In this document: piece by piece, positions 1 to 5,771 of the stretch
How positions within the stretch are numbered: the first letter of the stretch is position 1
How the letters are laid out: the number at the start of each line of letters is the position of its first letter
DNA from: an uncultured Anaerotruncus sp.
GTDB taxonomy: Bacteria; Bacillota; Clostridia; Oscillospirales; Ruminococcaceae
DNA: 5,771 nt
Assembly (NCBI GenBank): GCA_910586875.1
Contig: CAJUJI010000164.1
Location: forward strand, 1 to 5,771
Direction: 5' to 3'
The notes under the pieces: generated by a model
The model's database searches: none
What the model was told of the DNA's origin: nothing
Seen by the model: the letters and a program-made list of their open reading frames with translations, nothing else
Translations under genes and position numbers: made by a program

Positions 1-156
1 GCTACCGCTTCTGGCTGCGCTATCATGGCGGCAATCGCTTCCCTACTGAAATTACCTTACTTGCAGTTTATCTCCCCTAAAAAGAAGCCTGAAAAGCTGG
101 TGGACGATGTCAAAGGCTGTCTACTGGCGCTTTGGCAGGTAATCACTCAAATATTG

Positions 157-198
157 AAAGGCCCAAGGGTCCCTGTAACAGGAATCCTTGGGCCTTTT
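157..198. terminator. Bidirectional Rho-independent terminator at the end of the LysR gene
   Basis: The arms 157-175 and 179-197 pair almost fully, with one C/A mismatch (171/183) and one G-U pair (169/185), around a 3-base loop. The GC-rich core is GGCCCAAGG/CCTTGGGCC. A T-run follows on the plus strand (195-198) and a T-rich stretch on the minus strand (TTTCAATATTT). The regulator's TAG stop (199-201) abuts the hairpin, so it should end leftward lysR transcription. The symmetry would also stop any rightward transcript entering from the left. Confidence 0.85.
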
Positions 199-1080
199 CT
201 ATGCTCCGCATAACTCCTGCATTTTCGCCAAAAACTTCTGGGCGGGCTTAGAAAGTAGCTGATATTTTTTCCAGATCATGCTGGCTGTTATCTCAAGGGC
301 AGGTCGTAAGGGGCGAAAGCAAAGGTTGGTCCCCTCGGTATTGATGAGTTTGTCAAAGCAAACAGCATACCCCAGCCCTTCCGCTACCAGAAGGGAGCCA
401 TTGTAAAGCAGCGTGTAGGAGGCCACCACATTCAGTTTGGACGGGTCCTCCGAAATATTTCGCAGCGTCTGCCAACCATCCCGGCGATCCTGAGAGGAAA
501 CAATAAGGGGTTTGTCCACCAGATCCTCTGGAACAATATACTCCCTTCCCGCTAGGGGAGAATCCCGACGCATCAGCACGCCAAAGGTATCGGGAAAGGG
601 CAGCTTGAGAGCCTCATATTTAGCGTGGTCTACCAAGCCGTACACCAACCCAAAGTCGATGAGGCCCCTATCCAGCTGCTCTAACACAAAGATTGCATTG
701 CCGCTGGAGAGATGGTAACAGATGCCGGGATAGCTTTTCCGCAGCTCAAAGGCCACTCGACCAATCAGCCGGTTAATATCCGATTCCCCTGCCCCAATAT
801 AAACATCCCCTGAAAAGGTTTCATCAGAAAGGGCGATCTCGTCCTCGGTCCTTTTCATCAGCTGGACGATCTCCTCCGCCCGTTTGCGCAGGATCATCCC
901 CTCTTCGGTAAGGGCGATCCCCTTATTGCTCCGGGTAAACAACTGCTTACCCAGCTCGTCTTCCAGGTCTTTCAGCTGCCGTGAGAGGGTAGGCTGGGAA
1001 AGGTGAAGATACTCTGCTGCTCCGGAAAGGCTCTGCTCCCGAGCCACCGCCAGAAAATATTGTAGTACACGAAATTCCAT
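199..1080 (-). CDS. LysR-family transcriptional regulator
   Basis: A 293-residue DNA-binding regulator, normal length for the LysR family. Residues about 1-60 form the winged helix-turn-helix: the opening MEFRVLQYFLAVAREQS is typical, the HTH lies near 17-36 (LSGAAEYLHLSQPTLSRQL), and LFTRSNKGIALTEEG is the wing. A linker helix (about 61-88) leads to a periplasmic-binding-protein-like effector domain (about 91-293, beginning GDVYIGAGES). GTG at 1089 and ATG at 1083 are also in frame, but GTG 1089 is itself part of the Shine-Dalgarno sequence and ATG 1083 is too close to it, so ATG 1080 is preferred. The gene is divergent from the four-gene operon and shares its control region, which is the usual arrangement for a LysR regulator that represses itself and activates its neighbour. 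The ligand is unknown; an acid or amide related to the operon's enzymes is a guess. Confidence 0.95.
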   Translation of the reverse strand: MEFRVLQYFLAVAREQSLSGAAEYLHLSQPTLSRQLKDLEDELGKQLFTRSNKGIALTEEGMILRKRAEEIVQLMKRTEDEIALSDETFSGDVYIGAGESDINRLIGRVAFELRKSYPGICYHLSSGNAIFVLEQLDRGLIDFGLVYGLVDHAKYEALKLPFPDTFGVLMRRDSPLAGREYIVPEDLVDKPLIVSSQDRRDGWQTLRNISEDPSKLNVVASYTLLYNGSLLVAEGLGYAVCFDKLINTEGTNLCFRPLRPALEITASMIWKKYQLLSKPAQKFLAKMQELCGA

Positions 1081-1085
1081 CATTT

Positions 1086-1093
1086 TCACCTCT
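1086..1093 (-). promoter_or_regulatory. Ribosome binding site deciding the lysR start
   Basis: On the minus strand this reads AGAGGTGA. The AGAGG core lies 8 bases before ATG 1080 but only 5 before ATG 1083, and it overlaps the potential GTG start at 1089. This favours 1080 as the main start. Confidence 0.65.
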
Positions 1094-1100
1094 ATAGCAC

Positions 1101-1129
1101 AGTATAGCGCAAATCACTATGCCTATCAA
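1101..1129 (-). promoter_or_regulatory. lysR promoter (sigma-A type)
   Basis: On the minus strand the -35 is TTGATA (1129-1124), followed by a 17-base spacer and the -10 TATACT (1106-1101). Start of transcription should be near 1094, giving a leader of only about 14 bases that begins at the Shine-Dalgarno sequence. The -35 lies inside the candidate LysR box at 1118-1134, so regulator binding would be expected to block its own promoter. Confidence 0.7.
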
Positions 1130-1134
1130 ACATA
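1118..1134. promoter_or_regulatory. Candidate LysR-type regulator recognition box (TATG-N9-CATA)
   Basis: The inverted arms TATG (1118-1121) and CATA (1131-1134) contain the T-N11-A pattern (T1120, A1132) known for LysR-family recognition sites. The centre lies about 66 bases upstream of the predicted rightward start site, the classical position for such a box, and it covers the -35 of the lysR promoter. The motif recurs at 5749-5771. The pattern is seen directly; binding is inferred. Confidence 0.5.
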
Positions 1135-1161
1135 AACAAGTATTTAAAATAAGTATTTGTT
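1135..1161. promoter_or_regulatory. AT-rich imperfect dyad over the operon -35 (possible activation site)
   Basis: Ten of 13 base pairs match around a centre at 1148; the outer arms are AACAAgTA and TAtTTGTT. The same stretch holds a direct repeat, AAGTATTT, at 1138-1145 and 1151-1158 (13-base period). It lies between the LysR box and the -10 and overlaps the -35 hexamer, where the secondary activation half-sites of LysR regulators are usually found. AT-rich sequence yields chance symmetry, so confidence is moderate. Confidence 0.4.
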
Positions 1162-1185
1162 ATCTCTCTTTTCTCATGGTATTAT
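1157..1185 (+). promoter_or_regulatory. Promoter of the hydrolase-ligase-ABC operon
   Basis: The -35 is TTGTTA (1157-1162), followed by a 17-base spacer and the -10 TATTAT (1180-1185). A TGG directly before the -10 gives an extended -10 element (TGn). Predicted start of transcription is near 1192, leaving a leader of about 36 bases with the ribosome binding site AAGGAGG at 1211-1217. No other promoter-like site is evident in the tight gaps downstream, so this probably drives all four genes. Confidence 0.75.
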
Positions 1186-1227
1186 AAGACCCAACAAAAG
1201 GGTTTTTCCAAAGGAGGATCAGATCCT

Positions 1228-2376
1228 ATGAAAAAAAGGCGCTCTTTATTGAGCTTGATTTTGACCATCTCTCTGGTTTTCACCGGTTGCGGCGGCAAAC
1301 AGACCACCTCCCATCCCTCGTCCACTGCCAACAATTCTCCTAAAAATCAGCCAACATCTGTTCCAGAGGACAAGTCTCCTATCCCTGGGCCAGAATTACC
1401 CCTGGCGAATGCTATCTCCCTGGGGAACAACATCATAGAGCTGGAACCAGACCTTTTTGCCGTCCGGTATAACGGAAACTATGGCTTTGATAACTTCTTA
1501 GCACAAGGCGGAGCCACCTCTGACAGGGAGGTCGTCCAATATCTAACGGAAAACCTCATTGGCAATCTGGGACTGGATTTCCTTGGAAATTTCTTTGGGT
1601 GCAGCACCATCACCGCCGACGGTCCCTATGGCGGCATTCTCTTCGGCCGCAACTTTGACTGGAACACCTGTGAAGCCATGATTGTGGAGGCACACCCCGA
1701 AAATGGCTATGCCTCTCTTTCCACCGTCAACATGGACTTTATCACCATAGGAACTGGTGGTATGATGGGAACGGCCTTGAAGCTGGACCAGGTGCGGACT
1801 CTAGCCGCCCTTTATGCACCCCTGGATGGAATGAACGAGAAGGGGCTAGCGGTATCGGTGAACATGATCCAGGACAATGCCACCATCAGCCAGAGCACCG
1901 GAAAACCGGGGATCACCACTACTACCGCCGTTCGGTTGCTACTGGACAAGGCCGCCACTGTAGAGGAGGCGTTAGAGCTACTTTGTCAGTACGACCTACA
2001 CGCCTCCATGGGGCTAATGGTCCACTTCGCCTTGGCGGACAGCACTGGACATAGCGTAGTGGTGGAGTATATCGAAAATGAGATACACGTTGTCGGAACC
2101 CCTGTGGTAACCAACTTTTACCTTACCCCTGGGGAGAAGTATGGAGTTGGCACCAGCCAGTCCCACGCTCGATATGAGATATTAACCAACCTGCTAGCGG
2201 AAAATCCCACGCTCACCCAAGAGGGGGTCCGTGATGCGCTTTCCAGCGTCAGCAAGGGAAACTTTGGAGAATTTGAATCCACCGAGTGGAGCATTGTTTT
2301 TGACCTCACCGCCAAAACAGCCCTATATTATCGCCGGGAAAACTACAACGACAGCTGGCTTTTCGCCTTGAGATAG
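1228..2376 (+). CDS. Lipoprotein of the choloylglycine hydrolase / isopenicillin-N acyltransferase (Ntn amidase) superfamily
   Basis: A 382-residue predicted membrane-anchored enzyme that hydrolyses, or transfers acyl groups across, a linear amide bond; the substrate is not evident. The signal peptide MKKRRSLLSL... ends in a lipobox VFTGC with lipidated Cys21, followed by a Ser/Pro/Thr/Asn-rich linker to about residue 55. The Ntn core starts at Cys125 in FFGCSTITA, the expected autocatalytic nucleophile after cleavage at Gly124. Arg141 and Asp144 in LFGRNFDW stand +16 and +19 from it, as Arg18 and Asp21 do from Cys2 in bile salt hydrolases. GMNEKGLAVSVN (Asn212), VVTNF (Asn296) and HARYEIL (Arg315) match the remaining family active-site positions. 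The C-terminal STEWSIVFDL is also typical of these linear-amide hydrolases. It is the first operon gene, with ribosome binding site AAGGAGG 10 bases before ATG. Bile salt hydrolase, penicillin V acylase and N-acyl amide synthase or hydrolase roles are all possible; the family is confident, the activity is not. Confidence 0.9.
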   Translation: MKKRRSLLSLILTISLVFTGCGGKQTTSHPSSTANNSPKNQPTSVPEDKSPIPGPELPLANAISLGNNIIELEPDLFAVRYNGNYGFDNFLAQGGATSDREVVQYLTENLIGNLGLDFLGNFFGCSTITADGPYGGILFGRNFDWNTCEAMIVEAHPENGYASLSTVNMDFITIGTGGMMGTALKLDQVRTLAALYAPLDGMNEKGLAVSVNMIQDNATISQSTGKPGITTTTAVRLLLDKAATVEEALELLCQYDLHASMGLMVHFALADSTGHSVVVEYIENEIHVVGTPVVTNFYLTPGEKYGVGTSQSHARYEILTNLLAENPTLTQEGVRDALSSVSKGNFGEFESTEWSIVFDLTAKTALYYRRENYNDSWLFALR

Positions 2377-2385
2377 GAGGATATC

Positions 2386-3753
2386 ATGAACATTCCAAAG
2401 ACTTTATGGCATCTGTACCAACTAAAACAGAACGAAAAGCGGACTGCCCCTCAGATACAAAACGATCAGCAAAACAAGCTGCGGCAGCTGCTCCGCTACG
2501 CCTGGGACCATTCCCCCTACTACCGGGAAACCTTTGAACATGTGGGTATCACAGAAGCGAGCTTGGACACTGCGCCCCTCTCCGCCTTTCCCACCATCGA
2601 CAAGTCCGCTCTGTTGGAAAACTTTGACCGCCTGGTCACTATCCCTAATTTGAAGCAAGCCGAGCTGCGCTATTTTGATGTCAACAGCGCCACAGACCGC
2701 CGGCCCTTTCTGGGGAAATACCATCTGGTCCATTCCTCCGGCAGCACTGGGGAGCCTGGATACTTCGTCTATGATGAGGCTGCCTGGGAGACCATGCTGC
2801 TGGGCATCCTCCGAGGGGCACTGTGGGGAATGCCCATGCCCCAGATATTAAAACTCCTGGTAGGGCGGCCCCGCATCCTCTACATCGCCGCCACCGACGG
2901 ACGATACGGCGGGGCCATGGCGGTGGGGGACGGCGTGGACGGGGTAGGAGCCAGTCAAATATACCTGGACATCAAAACCCCGCTTTCCCAGTGGGTGGAA
3001 CAGGTGCAGCAGTTCCGCCCCAACTTCATCATCGGCTACCCTTCCGCTATTAAGATACTGGCCGAGCTAACTCAGCGCGGAGAGGTCGCCCTTTCGGTGC
3101 TGCGGGTGGTCTCCTGCGGGGAGCCGCTAGGGGCCAGCCTGCGGAAATTTTTGGAGGATACCTTTCACACAGAGGTTATCAACTTCTATGGGGCCAGTGA
3201 ATCTTTGGCTCTGGGTGTGGAGGGCGACCCTGCTGAGGGGATGCTCCTCTTTGACGACCTGAATATCATCGAGCAGGGGCCGGACGGCCTTTATCTCACC
3301 TGTCTGTATAACTTCGTCCACCCCCTCATCCGATATAAACTGACCGACCGCATCTCCATTGAGGAACCGTCGGGCCGCTGGCCCTTCTCCCGCGCCGTGG
3401 GCCTTCTAGGGCGAAACGAGGATGTCCTCTGGTTTGAGGACGGGGAGGGCCGCCGGGAATTTTTACATCCCCTGGCCATTGAGGGCTTCTGTATCCTCGG
3501 CCTGCTGGATTACCAGTTCCGGCAGACCGGCAAGGACAGCTTTGAGATTTTGGCGGAGACAGCCCCCGCCGCCGGGCGGGAAGGCATCAAAAGAGAACTG
3601 CGGCGGCAGCTGGGGGAGATCCTTTTGGAAAAGGGCCTTTCCTACCTCACCTTTGCCATCCGCTTTGTGGAGGAGATACGCCCCGACCCGGCCACAGGAA
3701 AAAAGCGGCTGATCCTCACGCTGCCCCAGGGCGAAAGGAGAAATGCGGGATGA
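2386..3753 (+). CDS. Phenylacetate-CoA ligase / CapK-like adenylate-forming enzyme
   Basis: A 455-residue cytoplasmic acyl-adenylate-forming enzyme of the PaaK/CapK (coenzyme F390 synthetase-like) branch, about the usual length. It should activate a carboxylic acid with ATP and pass it to CoA or another acceptor. Visible motifs in order: phosphate-binding loop SSGSTGEPG (117-125), A5-type YGASE (268-272), RYKLTDR (316-322, A7-like), hinge GRNED (342-346), and a lysine near the C-terminus in TGKKRLIL (Lys439/440), where the catalytic A10 lysine is expected. The N-terminal stretch LRYAWDHSPYYRETF is typical of PaaK-like proteins. The AGGAGG site (2375-2380) overlaps the previous gene's TAG, 5 bases before ATG. 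The 3' end overlaps the ABC ATPase start as ATGA, suggesting translational coupling. The substrate acid cannot be read from sequence, and no carrier protein is encoded nearby. The family is confident, phenylacetate specificity is not. Confidence 0.88.
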   Translation: MNIPKTLWHLYQLKQNEKRTAPQIQNDQQNKLRQLLRYAWDHSPYYRETFEHVGITEASLDTAPLSAFPTIDKSALLENFDRLVTIPNLKQAELRYFDVNSATDRRPFLGKYHLVHSSGSTGEPGYFVYDEAAWETMLLGILRGALWGMPMPQILKLLVGRPRILYIAATDGRYGGAMAVGDGVDGVGASQIYLDIKTPLSQWVEQVQQFRPNFIIGYPSAIKILAELTQRGEVALSVLRVVSCGEPLGASLRKFLEDTFHTEVINFYGASESLALGVEGDPAEGMLLFDDLNIIEQGPDGLYLTCLYNFVHPLIRYKLTDRISIEEPSGRWPFSRAVGLLGRNEDVLWFEDGEGRREFLHPLAIEGFCILGLLDYQFRQTGKDSFEILAETAPAAGREGIKRELRRQLGEILLEKGLSYLTFAIRFVEEIRPDPATGKKRLILTLPQGERRNAG

Positions 3754-4499
3754 AGAAAACCATTTTAGAGGGCCGAGGCCTTTGCAAAGCCTTTCCCGGC
3801 GGCGTGGAGCTGTTCCACGACCTGGATATAACGGTCTATGACGGAGATTTCACCGTCATCATGGGGCCCTCCGGTGCAGGCAAATCCACCCTGCTCTATG
3901 CCCTCAGCGGGATGGACGCTATCACCGGCGGAACAGTGGCCTATCAGGGCGAGCCGGTCACCGGTCTTTCGGAAAACAAAATGGCGGAGCTGCGGGCCAA
4001 AGAGTTTGGCTTTGTCTTTCAGCAGACCCATCTGGTCAGCAACCTCACCCTATTGGAGAATGTGGCAGTGGCGGGGTACCTTGCAGGCAAAGAGCCGCCC
4101 AAAACCATCCGGGCCAGAGCGGAGCATCTTCTCCGGCAGATGGGGGTGGAGGGGGCCAAGGACCGGCTTCCTGTCCATGTCTCCGGCGGCGAGGCCCAGC
4201 GGGCGGCCATCGCCAGGGCGATGATCGGCGACCCCTGCATCCTCTTTGCCGATGAGCCCACAGGGGCGCTGAACCGCCAGAGCAGCCGTGAAGTACTGGA
4301 CCTGCTCACAGGACTGAATCAGCAAGGTCAATCCATCCTTATGGTGACCCACGACGCCCGGGCGGCGGTGCGGGGCAACCGTATCCTTTACCTGGAGGAC
4401 GGGAAGATATTGGACGAGCTGACCCTGTCCCCCTACGAAAAGCCGGACCAAAAGCGGGAAGAACAGGCCAACCGGTGGCTTTCCGCTTTGCGGTGGTGA
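3750..4499 (+). CDS. ABC transporter ATP-binding protein (MacB/LolD/BceA type)
   Basis: A 249-residue nucleotide-binding subunit that would power the FtsX/MacB-type permease encoded next. All expected motifs are present: Walker A GPSGAGKS (39-46), Q-loop FVFQQ (Gln91), signature VSGGEAQR (144-151), Walker B CILFADEP with catalytic Glu169, D-loop GALN (172-175), and switch His201 in MVTHD. The DEPTGALN form is common in Firmicutes ATPases of the bacitracin/antimicrobial peptide (BceA) and lipoprotein-release-like subfamily. These work with FtsX-fold permeases by mechanotransmission or extrusion of substrates from the outer leaflet rather than by classical import. A C-terminal tail of about 25 polar residues (YEKPDQKREEQANRW) follows the core. 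The start ATG overlaps the ligase stop by 4 bases, with AAAGGAG (3734-3740) 9 bases upstream. The protein appears intact; substrate unknown. Confidence 0.95.
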   Translation: MKKTILEGRGLCKAFPGGVELFHDLDITVYDGDFTVIMGPSGAGKSTLLYALSGMDAITGGTVAYQGEPVTGLSENKMAELRAKEFGFVFQQTHLVSNLTLLENVAVAGYLAGKEPPKTIRARAEHLLRQMGVEGAKDRLPVHVSGGEAQRAAIARAMIGDPCILFADEPTGALNRQSSREVLDLLTGLNQQGQSILMVTHDARAAVRGNRILYLEDGKILDELTLSPYEKPDQKREEQANRWLSALRW

Positions 4500-4505
4500 G
4501 GGGGT
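4499..4505 (+). promoter_or_regulatory. Ribosome binding site deciding the permease start
   Basis: AGGGGGT lies 8 bases before ATG 4513 and overlaps the ATPase stop codon. An in-frame GTG at 4504 falls inside this site and has no good site of its own, so ATG 4513 (MEFWTLL) is chosen. Confidence 0.6.
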
Positions 4506-4512
4506 GCGGCAT

Positions 4513-5745
4513 ATGGAATTTTGGACACTGCTGCGGGCCAACCTCCGGCGGCACCGGGGCGGGCTCTTGGGTATTTTTCTGCTAATTTTTCTGGTTTCTC
4601 TCTCCCTGGCCACCGTGCTGACGGTGTGGCACAATTCCGGCAGCTACTTAGGGTTGGAGCTGGATCGGGCCGGGTACGGGGAGGTCACCGCCTGGGTGGC
4701 AAACGCGGCCCTGGCGGTGGCGGTGCTGCTGGTCTTCTTTGCCTCCCTCATCGGGCGGATGGACAGCTGGCTGGGCCCCGATGGCAAGGGGATGATGGAC
4801 GCCTTTAACCCCGCCGACCACGACATCGGGGTGCAGTCCTTCGGCACCCTGACACGGGAGGACTTTGAGGACGCCATCCGGCAGTATTCGGAGATCACCG
4901 ATACCTATCTCCTGGCTATGCCCGACGTCACGGTGAACGGGGTGGACCACACCGCCAATGTCATCGACCAGCCGGAGCGGTTCCACCTGCTGGAAGGCCA
5001 TTCCTGCACAGGGGAGAGAGAAATTGTCATCACCGAGTTTGTGGCGGCGGATTTCGGCGTTTCTGTCGGGGACACCCTGACGGTGGGGGCGGACCGAGGG
5101 AGGGAGGCGTTCACCGTCACCGGCATCTACTCCTGTGCCAACGACATGGGGGCCACTATTGGCATGAGCCGGGAAGGATACCTGCGTATCGGTTCTGACC
5201 ACCCCAACCTTTGGTGCTGGCACTACTTTTTGGCCGACCCCAGCCAAAAGGGGGCCATCACCCAGGCGCTGGAATCCGCCTACGGAGGGGATATCCATGT
5301 CCATGAAAATACCTGGCCGGGGCTGTTCGGTATCATCAACGCTATGAACACCTTAACGACATTTCTTTACGGGATGGCGGTGGTCTTTATCCTTATTGTC
5401 ACCGTTCTCACAGGGGAAAAACTGCTGGCAAGCGAGCGGAGGGATCTGGCTATCTTCCGGGCTATAGGCTTCTCTCCTAGACGATTACAGGTTGCCTTTT
5501 CCCTGCGTTTTGGGATCACTGCGGCAGTCGGGGCTGTGATCGGGACCGTCCTAGCGGCTATCCTCACCGATCCTCTTGTCTCTATTGCCATGGAGCTAGC
5601 AGGCATCAGCAACTTTTCTTCCCACCCAGGGTTGATAGCAATACTCTTTCCCGGCAGCCTCATTACAGTATTGTTCTTCCTCGCTGGCTGGCTCACTGCT
5701 GGAAAGATCAAACAGGTCAAAATGACCATGCTAGCAGCAGATTGA
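4513..5745 (+). CDS. Short FtsX/MacB-type ABC permease, probably internally deleted
   Basis: A 410-residue membrane subunit, partner of the ATPase 13 bp upstream. The start MEFWTLLRANLRRHRGG is a positively charged cytoplasmic end. TM1 is about 18-39, followed by a short polar loop ending GYGEVTAWV (54-62), a second hydrophobic segment (about 63-80, ALAVAVLLVFFASLI), and a MacB-like extracytoplasmic domain (about 85-270, with EIVITEFVAADFGVSVGDTL and FTVTGIYSCANDMGATIGM). Three further TMs (about 276-300, 332-352, 374-396) make up the FtsX domain, with the cytoplasmic loop GEKLLASERRDLAIFRAIG between the first two. Relatives in Clostridia, from memory, are about 750-800 residues with two extracytoplasmic and two FtsX domains. 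This protein resembles the first TM of such a protein joined to its second half near residue 62. The reading frame is open throughout, but the TM count conflicts with the expected topology. It is either a derived short form or a decayed gene. GC falls toward the 3' end. Confidence 0.88.
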   Translation: MEFWTLLRANLRRHRGGLLGIFLLIFLVSLSLATVLTVWHNSGSYLGLELDRAGYGEVTAWVANAALAVAVLLVFFASLIGRMDSWLGPDGKGMMDAFNPADHDIGVQSFGTLTREDFEDAIRQYSEITDTYLLAMPDVTVNGVDHTANVIDQPERFHLLEGHSCTGEREIVITEFVAADFGVSVGDTLTVGADRGREAFTVTGIYSCANDMGATIGMSREGYLRIGSDHPNLWCWHYFLADPSQKGAITQALESAYGGDIHVHENTWPGLFGIINAMNTLTTFLYGMAVVFILIVTVLTGEKLLASERRDLAIFRAIGFSPRRLQVAFSLRFGITAAVGAVIGTVLAAILTDPLVSIAMELAGISNFSSHPGLIAILFPGSLITVLFFLAGWLTAGKIKQVKMTMLAAD

Positions 5746-5748
5746 ATA

Positions 5749-5771
5749 TATGCCTATTAACTATATACAAG
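5749..5771. promoter_or_regulatory. Second copy of the LysR-box region motif, at the window edge
   Basis: This 23-base stretch matches 1118-1140 at 19 of 23 positions, including TATGCCTAT at the left, AA and ATA in the middle, and ACAAG at the right. The T-N11-A pair is kept (T5751, A5763), although the right arm is TATA instead of CATA. It begins 4 bases after the permease stop codon. It probably marks the control region of a further gene just outside the window; the alternatives are a duplicated segment edge or chance in AT-rich sequence. Confidence 0.45.

Noticed and set aside
3..80. Plus-strand tail open from the left edge to a TAA, with FPTEITLLAV faintly like the start of IS6-type transposases
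   Set aside because: Only 25 residues are visible, the likeness is slight, and no inverted repeat or other transposon trace is present. It could equally be the end of an unseen upstream gene.
25..213. Open frame of 62 codons on the plus strand left of the LysR gene
   Set aside because: It has no ribosome binding site, no recognisable family, and runs straight through the terminator hairpin into the end of the LysR gene; a chance frame is more likely.
947..1129. Minus-strand open frame of 60 codons overlapping the start of the LysR gene
   Set aside because: It overlaps the LysR HTH coding region and promoter in another frame and its product is low-complexity and unrecognisable.
1186..1206. 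Small CCC...GGG hairpin followed by a T-run in the operon leader
   Set aside because: The left arm overlaps the predicted start site at about 1192, so most of the stem would not be transcribed; it has only three G-C pairs, too weak for an attenuator.
4050..5304. Long open frames on the minus strand (194 and 218 codons) opposite the ATPase and permease
   Set aside because: They lie opposite well-supported genes with complete motifs. GC-rich coding DNA commonly yields such shadows; no family resemblance or ribosome binding sites were seen.
1..5771. CRISPR arrays, tRNA or rRNA genes, riboswitches, insertion sequences
   Set aside because: No regularly spaced repeats, tRNA cloverleaf, conserved RNA-switch core or transposase with terminal inverted repeats could be seen.

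Overview
The window looks like a chromosomal segment from a Gram-positive gut-type Clostridia member, probably Oscillospiraceae-like. The inference rests on strong AGGAGG-type ribosome binding sites, a lipoprotein signal peptide of the Gram-positive kind, a BceA/MacB-style ATPase with the 'GALN' D-loop, and moderately high but uneven GC (about 43-68% in the 60-base blocks I counted by hand). No taxonomic marker is present, so this is only an inference.

Layout: bases 1-156 hold no gene I can support. A strong symmetric hairpin (157-198) sits against the end of a leftward LysR-type regulator gene (199-1080). A divergent control region follows (about 1081-1227). It has a well-formed promoter in each direction, a LysR-type T-N11-A box at the classical distance (about -66) from the rightward start site, and an AT-rich dyad over the rightward -35. 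Rightward from there runs a tight four-gene operon with gaps of 9 bp, a 4-bp ATGA overlap, and 13 bp: (1) a lipoprotein of the choloylglycine hydrolase / isopenicillin-N acyltransferase (Ntn amidase) superfamily; (2) a PaaK/CapK-like adenylate-forming acyl ligase; (3) an ABC transporter ATPase of the MacB/LolD/BceA kind; (4) a short FtsX/MacB-type permease.

How they may work together (inference): the ligase would activate a carboxylic acid inside the cell. The ATPase and permease would move a product, or act on the membrane. The lipid-anchored Ntn enzyme would cut or make an amide bond outside the membrane. The LysR regulator probably controls the set through the shared intergenic region.

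The most notable points are: the permease, which looks like an in-frame internal deletion of a roughly twice-as-long two-domain permease and has a membrane-topology conflict; a second copy of the LysR-box motif just after the operon at the window edge, suggesting that a further regulon member follows; the pairing of an acyl-ligase with an acyltransferase/amidase fold, reminiscent of penicillin side-chain chemistry; and the amidase nucleophile lying about 104 residues downstream of the lipid anchor.
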